Below, piece by piece: positions 47,436 to 57,006 of a stretch of 64,000 nt of DNA (position 1 is the stretch's first letter; each line of letters begins with the position of its first letter). This DNA is from Neisseriaceae bacterium ESL0693 (GTDB lineage Bacteria; Pseudomonadota; Gammaproteobacteria; Burkholderiales; Neisseriaceae), in assembly GCA_029433475.1 (NCBI GenBank), contig JAQTIE010000005.1:1-64000 (forward strand), given 5' to 3'. The translations under genes and the position numbers were made by a program. Below the pieces are notes generated by a model. The model saw nothing but the letters and a program-made list of their open reading frames with translations, had not been told where the DNA came from and did not search any database.

Positions 47436-47907
47436 GTTATTCCCTCATCAAAAAGATTGTTATGTGCTGACTCGGTTTGAAGTTGACCTTCAGTCAAAGC
47501 ACAAATACCATTTACAGGCCGCTCAAACCGGGCGGGCAGCTTGGTAACATAAGACTGTACTATAAAAACCATAGTGCAAACTGTCAATATCCAAACTACC
47601 GGTGCGAAGCTGCTAGACGACCCACTTCCTAATACACAATCATGCCGAAAAAATGAGTGTGTGTCACTTATTTACAACGAAAACCTCAGTTTTATACAGG
47701 GACAGTGGTACGAAAACAACAAGCGATACCAATGTGTTATTGTCTGAGTATGGTAAATATAAATATATTTTGATATTAAATTATTAAGCAGGTAATTGCG
47801 CTGTATTCAGATAGATAAATTAGGTTATTATATTGATAAAATGATTATGTTCGTTGTATTTTGGCTACAGTTGGTTAAACAGAATTTCCGGATTTTATGG
47901 ATTTTAT
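47436..47907. other. Divergent region rmpM/cysB
   Basis: 470 bases with the rmpM promoter and about 115 bases of its leader. The cysB side is AT-rich; no clear promoter chosen. Confidence 0.5.
47559..47587 (-). promoter_or_regulatory. Strong sigma70 promoter of rmpM
   Basis: On the minus strand TTGACA (47582-47587), exactly 17 bases, TATAGT (47559-47564). One mismatch from consensus overall, which fits an abundant envelope protein. Confidence 0.8.
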
Positions 47908-48858
47908 ATGAAACTGCAGCAATTACGTTATGCCCTTGAGGTGTACCGGCAAAATTTAAATGTGTCTGAAGCGGCGGAGTCACTCTATACCTCACAGCCG
48001 GGCATCTCCAAGCAGATACGTCTCCTGGAGGAAGAACTGGCCGTGCCCATCTTTGTACGGCATGGCAAACGCATGGTGGCTGTTACCGCACCGGGAAAAG
48101 TGATTCTGGAAACCGCTGACCGTATTTTGCGTGAAGTACAGAATATCAAACGCATCGGTACTGAATTTGCCGATCATGCTACTGGCACGCTGACGGTAGC
48201 CACCACCCATACTCAGGCACGTTATGCCTTGACTGATGTGATTGCTGCTTTTGTTCAGCGTTTTCCTCAGGTGCAGCTGTCTATTGTGCCGGTGACCTCA
48301 GCCGTACTGGATAAAATGGTACTGGACGGGGAAGCAGATTTTGCCATTGGTACGGAATTGCTGACCCAGCATGCAGAATTGCGCAAGCTGACCTGTTATC
48401 CGTGGAACCGCAGTGTAATTGTGCCGGATAATCATCCGTTGCTGGCTTTGAATCGTCCGTTGCAATTGCAAGACATCAGCTGCTATCCGGTGGTGACTTA
48501 TGATGCCTCTTTCCCTGACACGTCACGTGTGGCGCATGCTTTCAGACGAGCACAAATACCTTTGCCCAAGATTGTACTGGCTTCGGCTGATACCGAGATC
48601 ATTAAAACTTATGTACGCTCAGGACTGGGGATTGGTCTGGTCGCCAGCGTGGTGTTTGAGCCACAAAAAGATCATCATTTACATTGCTTGAATGTGGCGC
48701 ATTTATTTGAACCATCGTTTTCACATATTGTGTTGCGTCAGGATGTCTATTTACGTGGTTTTGGTTATGAGTTTCTCAATTTATTCGCGCCGGCATTAAC
48801 ACGCGAATGCATTGAAGCTGCGCTATACCAGCCCATACATGAAGATTTTTCGATCTGA
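47908..48858 (+). CDS. cysB: LysR-type regulator CysB
   Basis: A 316-residue LysR-family activator of sulfate assimilation and cysteine synthesis, responding to N-acetylserine. The N-terminal winged helix has LNVSEAAESLYTSQPGISKQI, typical of CysB/Cbl, then FVRHGKRMVAVT. The effector domain has ATTHTQARYALTDVI and the VRSGLGIGLVASV-like segment. ATG 47908 (MKLQQLRYALEV) is the usual start; an in-frame TTG at 47854 is ignored. Confidence 0.94.
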   Translation: MKLQQLRYALEVYRQNLNVSEAAESLYTSQPGISKQIRLLEEELAVPIFVRHGKRMVAVTAPGKVILETADRILREVQNIKRIGTEFADHATGTLTVATTHTQARYALTDVIAAFVQRFPQVQLSIVPVTSAVLDKMVLDGEADFAIGTELLTQHAELRKLTCYPWNRSVIVPDNHPLLALNRPLQLQDISCYPVVTYDASFPDTSRVAHAFRRAQIPLPKIVLASADTEIIKTYVRSGLGIGLVASVVFEPQKDHHLHCLNVAHLFEPSFSHIVLRQDVYLRGFGYEFLNLFAPALTRECIEAALYQPIHEDFSI

Positions 48859-49019
48859 TCTGAAAACTGCATACTGAATCAATGTCGCCCGGCGAGACTC
48901 TTTCAGTGAGGCGGGGTTATGCTGATCAGACTATATGATATTAGTCTGCTGTCTGCCATGACGACTTGGATATATTCAGCTTTATATCAATCATCATATC
49001 TGATGATTGTAGATCAATG

Positions 49020-49047
49020 GCCAGACGGTATTATTCAAACCGTCCTG
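49020..49047. terminator. Hairpin after cysB
   Basis: CCAGACGGT pairs with ACCGTCCTGG around an AT-rich loop, 160 bases after cysB. T-run is weak, so terminator status is tentative. Confidence 0.35.
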
Positions 49048-49080
49048 GCATATAATATTAATACATAATATATTTAAATC

Positions 49081-49121
49081 ATTAACGCCAGCATAATTAC
49101 CGTAGTTATGCTGGCGTTAAT
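49081..49121. terminator. Perfect 16-bp hairpin between cysB and fabG
   Basis: Arms 49081-49096 and 49106-49121 are exact reverse complements with a 9-base loop, between convergent genes, 25 bases after the fabG stop. The tail is only moderately T-rich. Confidence 0.6.
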
Positions 49122-49146
49122 GATTGGCTGATGGCTGGATAAAACA

Positions 49147-49890
49147 TCAAGGCATCAGCATGCCACCATTAACATGCAAGGTTTGTCCGGTGATGTAACG
49201 TGCTTGTTCGCTAGCCAGAAACAATACCGCATCAGCGATATCCTCCGGTGTACCGAAATGACCCAAGGCGGTCTGATTGGCAAAGAGTTGGCGCTGTTCT
49301 TCGGGCAAAGCACGCGTCATGTCAGTATCAATGAAACCGGGCGCCACACAGTTGACGGTAATACCGCGGCTGCCTACTTCTCGTGCCATGGATTTACTGA
49401 AACCCACCAATCCGGCCTTGGCTGCGGCATAATTGGCCTGACCGGCATTGCCCATTGCGCCGACAACGGAAGTAATATTGATGATGCGGCCATAACGGGC
49501 TTTCATCATGCTGCGCATCACGGCTTTACTGGCACGGAATACCGATTTCAGATTAATCTGCATGATGTCGTCCCATTCAGACTCTTTCATGCGCATCAAC
49601 AGATTATCGCGGGTAACACCAGCGTTATTGACCAGAATGGCAATATTGCCATATTGTTTTTCAATGATGCTGATCAGGTTTTCAATGCTGTTTTCATCGG
49701 TAATACGTAATACACGGCCTTCGCCGTTGAATTCTTCCAGAGCCACTGTGATTGAGGCGGCACCGGTTTCAGAGGTGGCGGTACCAATGACCTGGGCACC
49801 TTGTCTGGCCAAGGCCTGTGCAATGGCGGCGCCGATACCCCGCGAGGCACCGGTCACCAAGGCAATTTTGCCGTGTAAATCCTGATTCAT
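49147..49890 (-). CDS. fabG: 3-oxoacyl-ACP reductase
   Basis: NADPH-dependent reduction step of fatty-acid synthesis. The 247-residue short-chain dehydrogenase has TGASRGIGAAIAQAL at the N-terminus, NNAGVT, the catalytic Ser in ITSVVG, and YAAAKAG with Tyr and Lys, plus the C-terminal TGQTLHVNGG. It ends the minus-strand fab cluster, 20 bases after fabD. Confidence 0.97.
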   Translation of the reverse strand: MNQDLHGKIALVTGASRGIGAAIAQALARQGAQVIGTATSETGAASITVALEEFNGEGRVLRITDENSIENLISIIEKQYGNIAILVNNAGVTRDNLLMRMKESEWDDIMQINLKSVFRASKAVMRSMMKARYGRIINITSVVGAMGNAGQANYAAAKAGLVGFSKSMAREVGSRGITVNCVAPGFIDTDMTRALPEEQRQLFANQTALGHFGTPEDIADAVLFLASEQARYITGQTLHVNGGMLMP

Positions 49891-49910
49891 GTTGTATTCC
49901 TTTTCGCCTT

Positions 49911-50858
49911 TTAGGCAGAGGGTTGTTGATTGAGCCAGTCGGTAATGGTTTCTTCACTGATCAGTGCGGTGCATTTCGCCGTTTTATCAATGCGTTTGGT
50001 TAGGCCGGTTAACACTTTGCCCGGACCACATTCAAAAAACTCACTGATGCCTTCGGTAACCAGCTGGCTGATGGTTTCGGTCCAGCGTACGGGTGAATAT
50101 AATTGTCGTACCAATGCCTGACGAATGGCATCAGCATCCTGATGGCTGCTGACATCATAATTATGCAAGACCCGAATGTTAGGCGTAGCGATGCGGATAT
50201 CGGCCAGTTTCTGCGCCAGTTGCTCGGCAGCTGGCTGCATGAGACGGCAATGGGAGGGTACAGAAACCGGCAGAGGCAGGGCGCGTTTGGCTCCGGCTGT
50301 CTTGGCCAGTTCACAGGCGTGCATAACCGCCTGAGTATGGCCGGCAATCACGATCTGTCCGGGTGAATTGAAATTGACGGCTTCGACCACCTGACCGGCC
50401 AGCTGATGTTCTGTCTGCTGACAAATCTGTGCCACTTTCTCATCGTCAAGCCCCAGAATGGCGGCCATGCTGCCTTTACCCTGTGGTACGGCATTCTGCA
50501 TTAACTGGGCACGCAAGCGCACCAGCTGGATCGCATCGCTAAAAGCCAGACTTTCGGCCGCCACCAGAGCAGTATATTCACCTAAACTGTGGCCGGCCAG
50601 TGCTGCCGGTGTGGGGGCATTAAGTGCCTGACAGGCGCGCCATGTGGCAATGCCTGCGGCCAGCATTAATGGCTGGGTATTGATGGTTTCATTCAGTTCA
50701 GTACTGTCCTCACCCTGCATCAAAGCCCATAAATCCTGTTTTAAGGCTTCTGAGGCTTCATCAAAGGTCTGTCTGATTACAGGAAGATGGCTGAAACCGG
50801 ACATCATATTCAAACTCTGAGAGCCTTGTCCGGGGAAAAGAAAAGCAATATTTGTCAT
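49911..50858 (-). CDS. fabD: Malonyl-CoA:ACP transacylase
   Basis: Loads malonyl onto ACP. The 315-residue protein begins IAFLFPGQGSQ, has the active-site Ser in GHSLGEYTALV near residue 90, and QNAVPQGKGSMAAILG and SVPSHCRLM with the catalytic His. ATG 50858 fits homologues; an upstream TTG at 50870 is in frame. It follows the glycosyltransferase-like gene by 39 bases. Confidence 0.97.
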   Translation of the reverse strand: MTNIAFLFPGQGSQSLNMMSGFSHLPVIRQTFDEASEALKQDLWALMQGEDSTELNETINTQPLMLAAGIATWRACQALNAPTPAALAGHSLGEYTALVAAESLAFSDAIQLVRLRAQLMQNAVPQGKGSMAAILGLDDEKVAQICQQTEHQLAGQVVEAVNFNSPGQIVIAGHTQAVMHACELAKTAGAKRALPLPVSVPSHCRLMQPAAEQLAQKLADIRIATPNIRVLHNYDVSSHQDADAIRQALVRQLYSPVRWTETISQLVTEGISEFFECGPGKVLTGLTKRIDKTAKCTALISEETITDWLNQQPSA

Positions 50859-50897
50859 GTTGTTAACCAAAGAATAAAATGAGTCTGATGACCGGCA

Positions 50898-51758
50898 TCA
50901 ATGGGGGCCGTCATTGGGTTCGGGTGGTTTTTCATAGTGCAGAAACATTTTTGAGCCGGTGGGGGCGCCAATAGCCTGAGCCAGATTGGATAATAAGGTT
51001 TCTGTAAACGGCCCGCGAAAGGTTTTACTGCCCTGATGGCTCAGATTTGAACCGCCATCAATATAAATCTTGCCGCCGATCTGATTCCATAAACGACAGA
51101 AAGCATAGTCTTCAGATAAATAACGCTGACTGACCGGATCCACAAAGCAATCGAAAAAGCGATAATGTAATCCCTGATCTTCAACGCCGATGGAATCGGG
51201 TTTATAGCGCAGATGCGGGAAGGCTTTCATGAGTTTTTCAAAAACCGCACGCTTGATGACCATAAATCCGGTAGGTGCATCTTCCATCTCGATAAAACCA
51301 TCATTATCGACATGAATATGGACTTCATTATTACTGTCGGCCTCATTAATGTTGACCGTATAATGCGTATATTGTGCGTTAAACTGCTGCTGGTTCATGT
51401 GTGCCGGCAAACCTTCAGCCGGCCATGATTCATATTTGAGCGGATACACACCGGCAACGATATCACGGTCAGCCAGTAACAGACGGTAGAAGGCGTCTGT
51501 TGAAAAACCAATATCTGAATCAATCCAGAATAAGTGGGTCCATTGCGGATTAGCCAGAAATTCGGCCACACAATTATTACGCGCACGCGTGATCAGACTT
51601 TCTCCCTGCTGCATCAATATCTGTACCCGTATGCCCGTCGCTGCTGCATGCGCAGTCAGATTGATCAGCGATTGCACATAGTTATGAAAGTATTTGCCAT
51701 CATGACTGGGGGTCATAATGACGGGAAACATGTCAGATAAAGCTGATTGGGGCAACAT
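50898..51758 (-). CDS. GT-A-like glycosyltransferase family protein inserted in the fab cluster
   Basis: A 286-residue protein without signal peptide or transmembrane helix. It shows a GT-A nucleotide-sugar fold: PVIMTPSHDGKYF at the start, RARNNCVAEFL, then the metal-binding DXD-type motif HLFWIDSDIGF (Asp80, Asp82), AGVYPLKYESWPAE, and SEDYAFCRLWNQIGGKIY further on. Donor and acceptor are unknown. ATG 51758 follows AAAAAGG; an upstream in-frame TTG at 51776 is only 3 bases after the fabH stop. The gene lies between fabH and fabD, which are normally adjacent, and is probably co-transcribed. Confidence 0.7.
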   Translation of the reverse strand: MLPQSALSDMFPVIMTPSHDGKYFHNYVQSLINLTAHAAATGIRVQILMQQGESLITRARNNCVAEFLANPQWTHLFWIDSDIGFSTDAFYRLLLADRDIVAGVYPLKYESWPAEGLPAHMNQQQFNAQYTHYTVNINEADSNNEVHIHVDNDGFIEMEDAPTGFMVIKRAVFEKLMKAFPHLRYKPDSIGVEDQGLHYRFFDCFVDPVSQRYLSEDYAFCRLWNQIGGKIYIDGGSNLSHQGSKTFRGPFTETLLSNLAQAIGAPTGSKMFLHYEKPPEPNDGPH

Positions 51759-51779
51759 ATGTATGGCCTTTTTCAAGAT

Positions 51780-52742
51780 TTAATATTTCAGAATAACCGC
51801 ACCCCAGGCAAAACCGCCGCCGATACCCTCCAGTAACAGGGTTTCTCCCCGCTGAATCCGGCCTTCTTTAATGCCGGTATCCAGTGCCAGCGGAATAGAC
51901 GCTGCTGAAGTATTGCCATGTTGTGCCAGTGTCACAATGACTTTATCCATCGGCAGTTTCAGATGGCGGGCGGTAGACTCAATAATACGGTAATTGGCCT
52001 GATGCGGGATAATCCAGTCAATGTCTGCTGCTGTCATTCCTGCTTCCTGAATCACTTCAGAGGCAATCTGTGCCAGTGCCTTAACCGCAAATTTATAAAC
52101 GGCCTGACCATCCATAAATAAATATGGCGCACCGTCAATCACGCCATTGGCGATTTTCCCCGGTGTTTGCAGAATATGCTGGTAACGTCCGTCTGCCTTG
52201 AGTTTAGTGTGGATGATGCCGCCGGTTTCATCCGAGGCGCCTAATACCACGGCACCGGCACCATCACCGAATAATACACAGGTACGGCGATCCTGCCAGT
52301 CTAACAGACGGCTGAACGTTTCGGCACCGATCACCAGTACTTTTCTGGCCATGCCGCTTTTGATATAGGCATTGGCCGTTGTCAGCGCATACATAAAACC
52401 GGCACAGACGGCCTGAACATCAAAGGCCGCACAACCATGAATACCCAGTTTCTGCTGCACAATGCAGGCGGTGGCCGGAAAGGTCATGTCAGGTGTGGAC
52501 GTGGCAACAATGATCAGGTCAATGTCGTTTGCCTGAATGCCGGCATCGGCCAGAGCCCTTTGTGCCGCCGCTACCGCCAGATCACTGGTCTGCTCTTCAG
52601 GTGCGGCAATATGACGCTCCTTGATGCCGGTACGACTGGTAATCCACTCATCAGAAGTATCAACAATTTTGCTTAAATCATCATTACTCATACAACGGTC
52701 AGGCAGATAGCTGCCGGTACCGAGAATGTGGGCATAGTGCAT
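51780..52742 (-). CDS. fabH: Beta-ketoacyl-ACP synthase III
   Basis: Starts fatty-acid chains from acetyl-CoA and malonyl-ACP. The 320-residue thiolase-fold enzyme has the catalytic Cys in [13 protein letters not shown] (near residue 113), His in IPHQANYRI and Asn in [13 protein letters not shown]. It follows plsX by 66 bases. Its length and motifs are those of standard FabH. Confidence 0.97.
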   Translation of the reverse strand: MHYAHILGTGSYLPDRCMSNDDLSKIVDTSDEWITSRTGIKERHIAAPEEQTSDLAVAAAQRALADAGIQANDIDLIIVATSTPDMTFPATACIVQQKLGIHGCAAFDVQAVCAGFMYALTTANAYIKSGMARKVLVIGAETFSRLLDWQDRRTCVLFGDGAGAVVLGASDETGGIIHTKLKADGRYQHILQTPGKIANGVIDGAPYLFMDGQAVYKFAVKALAQIASEVIQEAGMTAADIDWIIPHQANYRIIESTARHLKLPMDKVIVTLAQHGNTSAASIPLALDTGIKEGRIQRGETLLLEGIGGGFAWGAVILKY

Positions 52743-52808
52743 ATTATTGTCTTTTTGACAGCAAAACCGCTATTTTAAACATAGCCTACGGCTTTGTCTG
52801 CTGTTATG

Positions 52809-53843
52809 TTATTCGGATAGTGCCTCGGTTGCCGTCAGCTGATGGGTCACACCGGCCTGAATTTTAGCCACGGAATCAGCCTTAATAGACTGATAAGCCT
52901 CATGTAAGGCAAAGGCAAAACCCACTGCATCAGTACCTCCATGGCTTTTAATCACCACGCCGCGCAAACCGATCAGAATGGCGCCGTTAAAACGGCGCGG
53001 ATCAAGACGGGCTTTAACGCTTTTAAAAGTCGGTATAGACAGTAGGGCAGCGATTTTATTGAATAGATTACGTTTGAACTCTTCTTTGATCACGCCAGAG
53101 AAGAATTTAACTGAACCTTCAATACTTTTGAGCATGGCATTACCGGTAAAGCCATCAACCACCAATACATCGGCCTCAGCCGTAAAAATGGCATTGCCTT
53201 CGATATTGCCGACAAAATTCAATTGACTGCCAGCCAGTAATTGATGGGTTTCTTTGGTGGCATGATTGCCTTTAATGTCTTCAGTGCCGACATTCAGTAA
53301 GCCAACCCGCGGCGCAGTTTTTTCAGGGAAAATAGCACTCACCAGTTCACTGCCCATGATGGCAAACTGTAAGAGCTGTTCACTGCTGCAATCCACATTG
53401 GCGCCCAGATCCAGCACCAGCGTTAGGTGGTTGTCTTTGCCGGGCAGAAATTTGGCAATGGCCGGACGGTCAATACCGGGTATGGTTTTCAAGACAAAAC
53501 GTGCCGTTGCCATCAGGGCACCGGTATTGCCTGCCGATACGGCGGCTTGTGCCTTACCTTCCTTGATCTGGTTAATGGCCACGCGCATGGAGGAATCTTT
53601 TTTGTTTTTCATGGCCGAAGTCGGTGATTCGTCCATATCAACAATCTGGCTGGCTGGCTGTATGGTAATGCGGGATAAAGGTGCCTGAGCCGCTTTTAAT
53701 GCTGCCAGAATGCGCGCTTCATCACCCACCATAATCAAGTGGGCATCATCATGGCGTTGCAGAAAGGATAGTGCTCCTGGAATACTGATGTCGAGCCCGA
53801 AGTCGCCCCCCATGGCATCAACAGCAATGGTTTTTAAACTCAT
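52809..53843 (-). CDS. plsX: Phosphate acyltransferase PlsX
   Basis: Makes acyl-phosphate from acyl-ACP for the first phospholipid acylation. The 344-residue protein opens with IAVDAMGGDFGLD and has VSAGNTGALMATARFVLKTI, LDLGANVDCSSEQL and VDGFTGNAMLKSIEG. It follows the phosphoribosyltransferase gene by only 6 bases, so the two are co-transcribed. Confidence 0.97.
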   Translation of the reverse strand: MSLKTIAVDAMGGDFGLDISIPGALSFLQRHDDAHLIMVGDEARILAALKAAQAPLSRITIQPASQIVDMDESPTSAMKNKKDSSMRVAINQIKEGKAQAAVSAGNTGALMATARFVLKTIPGIDRPAIAKFLPGKDNHLTLVLDLGANVDCSSEQLLQFAIMGSELVSAIFPEKTAPRVGLLNVGTEDIKGNHATKETHQLLAGSQLNFVGNIEGNAIFTAEADVLVVDGFTGNAMLKSIEGSVKFFSGVIKEEFKRNLFNKIAALLSIPTFKSVKARLDPRRFNGAILIGLRGVVIKSHGGTDAVGFAFALHEAYQSIKADSVAKIQAGVTHQLTATEALSE

Positions 53844-53849
53844 GATGTT

Positions 53850-54389
53850 TCAGACCTCAGCTTCAGGGGAGGAAGAAGAGGGCATATTGGCATTAAGATT
53901 ATGGGTTTCGATATCCAATGCATCCCAGGGATAATTAATCCACCAGTCTTCAACTACCAAGGCACTGAAGTAGGGCATATTGTCGGGTAATGTGCCTTCT
54001 TTGGGTTTGCGTTTTTCATGCAAAACCGCTACGCCCAGGTCTTTAAAGCCTTCCTGTTGTAATTCTTCAATGCAATACTGTAAAGTCACACGGCTATCGT
54101 CAACTTCGTCGACAATCAATATTCTTTTATCTTTAATGTGGCTGGCCAGACCGTCTGTCCATTGGATTTTCTGGGGACTGTGGGTAGGCTGATCATTGGC
54201 ATCATAATAAGATAAGGTCACGGTATACACCGGAATATTTAAAAAACTACGCAGAATACGGGCAGGAATAAAACCGCCACCACCAATCGCAATCATGGCA
54301 TCGAAATGCTGATGGGACTGTTGAATTTTTTCAGCCAGCTGTTTGATGGCGCGGTGGATATCTTCGTAGGTATACCAGATTTTTTTCAT
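53850..54389 (-). CDS. Phosphoribosyltransferase family protein
   Basis: A 179-residue type I phosphoribosyltransferase with the PRPP motif RILIVDEVDDSRVTL and the preceding MIAIGGGGFIPARIL. The later KRKPKEGTLPDNMPYF and VVEDWWINYPWD regions resemble hypoxanthine or xanthine phosphoribosyltransferases. Purine salvage is the probable role; which base is unclear. ATG 54389 (MKKIWYTYEDI) is chosen over an in-frame TTG at 54401. It leads the plsX-fabH operon. Confidence 0.85.
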   Translation of the reverse strand: MKKIWYTYEDIHRAIKQLAEKIQQSHQHFDAMIAIGGGGFIPARILRSFLNIPVYTVTLSYYDANDQPTHSPQKIQWTDGLASHIKDKRILIVDEVDDSRVTLQYCIEELQQEGFKDLGVAVLHEKRKPKEGTLPDNMPYFSALVVEDWWINYPWDALDIETHNLNANMPSSSSPEAEV

Positions 54390-54510
54390 GGGAAACCACA
54401 ATTTAAAATATAGTTTTAGCCTTTAAGGCCACGGAAAACAACTTAGTCTGCTTTAAGGCAGCAACCTGAAATGGCTTAATACTGCCATCATCAATGTTTA
54501 TCTGTAAATA

Positions 54511-54547
54511 CAAAAAAGCCAGTGATTGCAGGGCAATGTCTGGCTTT
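54511..54547 (-). terminator. rpmF terminator
   Basis: On the minus strand AAAGCCAG (54547-54540) pairs with CTGGCTTT (54522-54515) and is followed by TTTG. It separates yceD-rpmF from the phosphoribosyltransferase unit. Confidence 0.7.
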
Positions 54548-54577
54548 CATCATCAGATCTTGAAACTGGGGCGAGGA

Positions 54578-54757
54578 TTATTCGCCTTTGGCCTTAACCA
54601 CTTTGCGGCCACGGTACATACCGTTGGGCGAAATGTGGTGACGCAAATGCACTTCACCGGTATTCACATCGGTAGATACCTGAACAGTACTCAGGCCATC
54701 ATGTGAGCGGTGCATGCCGCGTTTGGAAGGGGATTTTTTGTTTTGCTGAACTGCCAT
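54578..54757 (-). CDS. rpmF: 50S ribosomal protein L32
   Basis: A 59-residue ribosomal protein: [20 protein letters not shown] at the start, then [18 protein letters not shown] at the end, the normal L32 pattern; the zinc-binding cysteines found in some L32 proteins are absent, as in many betaproteobacteria. AGGAG precedes ATG 54757. yceD lies 30 bases upstream, the standard yceD-rpmF pair. Confidence 0.97.
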   Translation of the reverse strand: MAVQQNKKSPSKRGMHRSHDGLSTVQVSTDVNTGEVHLRHHISPNGMYRGRKVVKAKGE

Positions 54758-54787
54758 GGTAAAGCTCCTGAAAATAAATTTAGTTCG

Positions 54788-55291
54788 TTAGTGGCCGCTT
54801 TTGAGTGCAGCCAGTTTGGCAAAAGGACTGTCTGAATCCTGATCCTGCCGGACTGCGGATACAGGCGCGCAAACATCATGCAAAGGTGCAAAAGGCAGCG
54901 CCATCAGTATCTGGTCTTCCACCAGAGACGTCAGATTGGTTTGCGCCTCCTGCAATATCCCCTCTATCGTTTCATCAGCAACCATGGCCTCATCCAGCGC
55001 TTGTTCGCTGACAAACAATATCACATGAGCCTGATCGTTTAATGACCAGTTCACGGCTTGTAAACAACGCTGACAGAAAAGCTGTAATTCAGCCTTGATT
55101 GCAATGTCGATAAAAGGCCGCTGCCAGCGATCTATGCCGCCAGTTGCCTCAAAAGACACCAGACTGTCCTGTTGTGCCAGTAATTCGTGTGACCAAACCC
55201 GCTCATCCAGCTGACGCAGGCTGATTTCACCGCAAAGGTGCTGCTTTTCACGGGTGAAGGTGGCCGTATCAATCAAAATAGGGTCTAACAT
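54788..55291 (-). CDS. yceD: YceD family protein (DUF177)
   Basis: A 167-residue protein linked to 23S rRNA accumulation and always found before rpmF. Conserved features are the Cys pair FCQRCLQAV near the middle and DLxL-type EDQILMALPFAPLHDVC in the C-terminal part. I chose ATG 55291 (MLDPILIDT) because a longer reading to 55396 would overlap the divergent maf gene. The divergent intergenic space is 51 bases. Confidence 0.9.
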   Translation of the reverse strand: MLDPILIDTATFTREKQHLCGEISLRQLDERVWSHELLAQQDSLVSFEATGGIDRWQRPFIDIAIKAELQLFCQRCLQAVNWSLNDQAHVILFVSEQALDEAMVADETIEGILQEAQTNLTSLVEDQILMALPFAPLHDVCAPVSAVRQDQDSDSPFAKLAALKSGH

Positions 55292-55342
55292 AAACCGAGT
55301 ATGATATAATTTTACCCGGAAAGTGTCAACGAATTCTATGCA

Positions 55343-55933
55343 ATGGATACACAGACAAAACTGATTTTGGGTTCCAGCTCGGTCTTCAGACAGCAACAGC
55401 TGGCCAGGCTGTTATTGCCGTTTGAAGTGGCCAGACCTCAGTTTGATGAAACCCCGCTGGCTGGTGAAACCGCCGAACATACTGCTTTACGGCTGGCCGA
55501 GGGCAAGGCACGCTCTTTAGCCGGCCGGTTTGCCGATGCTTTGATCATCGGCGCCGATCAGGTGGCTTTGTGTCAGGGGCGGCAACTGGGTAAACCGCTG
55601 GACGTAGTAAAAGCACAACAAATGCTGCATGATCTGAGCGGTCGGCAGATCATGTTTTACAGTGCGCTGGTGTTGTTTAATCCGCGTGCCAACCGTATAC
55701 ATCGTCATGTGGATCATACCTGTGTGACTATGCGGACGTTTAGCGATGACACCATTCATCAGTATCTGTTGCGTGAACCCGATGCCATTTATTGTGCCGG
55801 TGCGGCCAAAAGCGAAGGGCTGGGCATGTGTCTGATTGAGCGGATTGACAGTACTGATCCCAATGCCTTAATCGGACTGCCGATGTTGCGATTGATTGAT
55901 TTTTTACTGGCGGAAGGCGTGCCTCTATTATGA
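55343..55933 (+). CDS. Maf family nucleotide pyrophosphatase
   Basis: A 196-residue Maf-like protein that hydrolyses modified nucleoside triphosphates to monophosphates. The N-terminal LGSSSVFRQQQLARLL loop, GADQVALCQG with the catalytic Asp and the later KSEGLG are conserved. The sequence is nearest the YceF (m7GTP) branch, as location beside yceD also suggests. It overlaps the next gene by 4 bases (ATGA). A TATAAT hexamer in the 51-base gap may be its -10. Confidence 0.9.
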   Translation: MDTQTKLILGSSSVFRQQQLARLLLPFEVARPQFDETPLAGETAEHTALRLAEGKARSLAGRFADALIIGADQVALCQGRQLGKPLDVVKAQQMLHDLSGRQIMFYSALVLFNPRANRIHRHVDHTCVTMRTFSDDTIHQYLLREPDAIYCAGAAKSEGLGMCLIERIDSTDPNALIGLPMLRLIDFLLAEGVPLL

Positions 55934-56646
55934 GTGAACCTATTTTATATCTGATTCCTACCCCGCTGGGTACAGCACAAACTCCCTGTTTATTGCCGCA
56001 TGAGCAGGCATATATCACTGAATTAACCGATTTTGTGGTGGAGGCAGAAAAGACTGCCCGGGCACATTTAAAAGCATTGGCGGTCAAAACGCCCATTCGT
56101 GAGCTGAATTTACAGACATTGAATGAACACACCGAAAGTAAAGCGATTGATCGCCTACTCGAGCCTTTGCGTCAGGGGCGCAGCATGGGGCTGATGAGTG
56201 AGGCCGGCTGCCCTGCTGTGGCGGATCCGGGCGCGCAGTTAGTGGCGCTGGCGCATCGACAGGGCTTTACCGTGATGCCACTGGTGGGGCCTTCCAGCAT
56301 CATGCTGGCATTGATGGCTTCGGGTGCCAATGGCCAGTGTTTTGCGTTTAAGGGCTATCTGCCGGTGGAAAAACAGGCGCGTATCAGTTGCTTACAAGCA
56401 TTGGAGCAGCGTTCGCGCCAGCACAATGAAACCCAGCTTTTCATTGAAACCCCTTACCGCAATGATGGTCTGCTGGCTGATGCCGTTGCCCATTTACATC
56501 CCCAGACCCGATTATGTATTGCTGCTGATTTAACACTGCCAACGCAATTGATCATCAGTCAGACGGTAGCACAGTGGCGGGCAAATCAGGCATCATGGCC
56601 GGTGCTGAAAAAGCGGCCATGTCTGTTTGTGTTGTATGCAGCGTAG
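55930..56646 (+). CDS. RsmI-like SAM-dependent methyltransferase
   Basis: A 238-residue protein of the tetrapyrrole-methylase superfamily, resembling RsmI but shorter and more divergent: LYLIPTPLGT at the start, SEAGCPAVADPGAQLV, the SAM-binding VGPSSIMLALMASG and FIETPYRN. RsmI 2'-O-methylates C1402 of 16S rRNA; this protein may instead have another role, because its C-terminal half departs from RsmI. It is translationally coupled to maf. tRNA-Pro follows after 240 bases. Confidence 0.87.
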   Translation: MSEPILYLIPTPLGTAQTPCLLPHEQAYITELTDFVVEAEKTARAHLKALAVKTPIRELNLQTLNEHTESKAIDRLLEPLRQGRSMGLMSEAGCPAVADPGAQLVALAHRQGFTVMPLVGPSSIMLALMASGANGQCFAFKGYLPVEKQARISCLQALEQRSRQHNETQLFIETPYRNDGLLADAVAHLHPQTRLCIAADLTLPTQLIISQTVAQWRANQASWPVLKKRPCLFVLYAA

Positions 56647-56886
56647 ATGATCTATTGCATTGCTGGTTTTAAAGATGCAAAAAAGCAATGCCACGCAACC
56701 TTAGGGTTCACAATAATAGCAGCCAATCATCAGCATATGCTTATAAAACACCTGTTTCTGACGCATTGATAAGCCGTTTGAGTATTGATGCAGCACTAAT
56801 GCTCCGTTTTAGTGGCCATTGCCAGCATAAAACGATTTTAGTACTTGTCAATATCCTTGGTTCTACCTATAATGCACAGCTTGATT

Positions 56887-56963
56887 CGGAGTGTAGCGCA
56901 GCCCGGTAGCGCACCTCGTTCGGGACGAGGGGGTCGAAGGTTCGAATCCTTTCACTCCGACCA
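56887..56963 (+). tRNA. tRNA-Pro (anticodon CGG)
   Basis: A complete 77-base tRNA with encoded CCA. Acceptor CGGAGTG pairs with CACTCCG, D-arm GCGC...GCGC, anticodon stem CCTCG/CGAGG with loop TTCGGGA (anticodon CGG), T-arm AAGG TTCGAATCCTT. It matches E. coli proK closely in the central part. It reads CCG codons. Confidence 0.97.
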
Positions 56964-56973
56964 GAATACACAA

Positions 56974-57006
56974 AACACCTGTCTGAAAACCAGACAGGTG
57001 TTTTTG
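56974..57006 (+). terminator. tRNA-Pro terminator
   Basis: Perfect 12-bp stem AACACCTGTCTG/CAGACAGGTGTT with AAAAC loop, then TTT. Confidence 0.92.

Noticed and set aside
56974-57002. Terminator arm CAGACAGG as a possible DNA uptake sequence
   Set aside because: The arms of the many terminators here do not share a common 10-12 base word, and I did not find the neisserial word ATGCCGTCTGAA in them.
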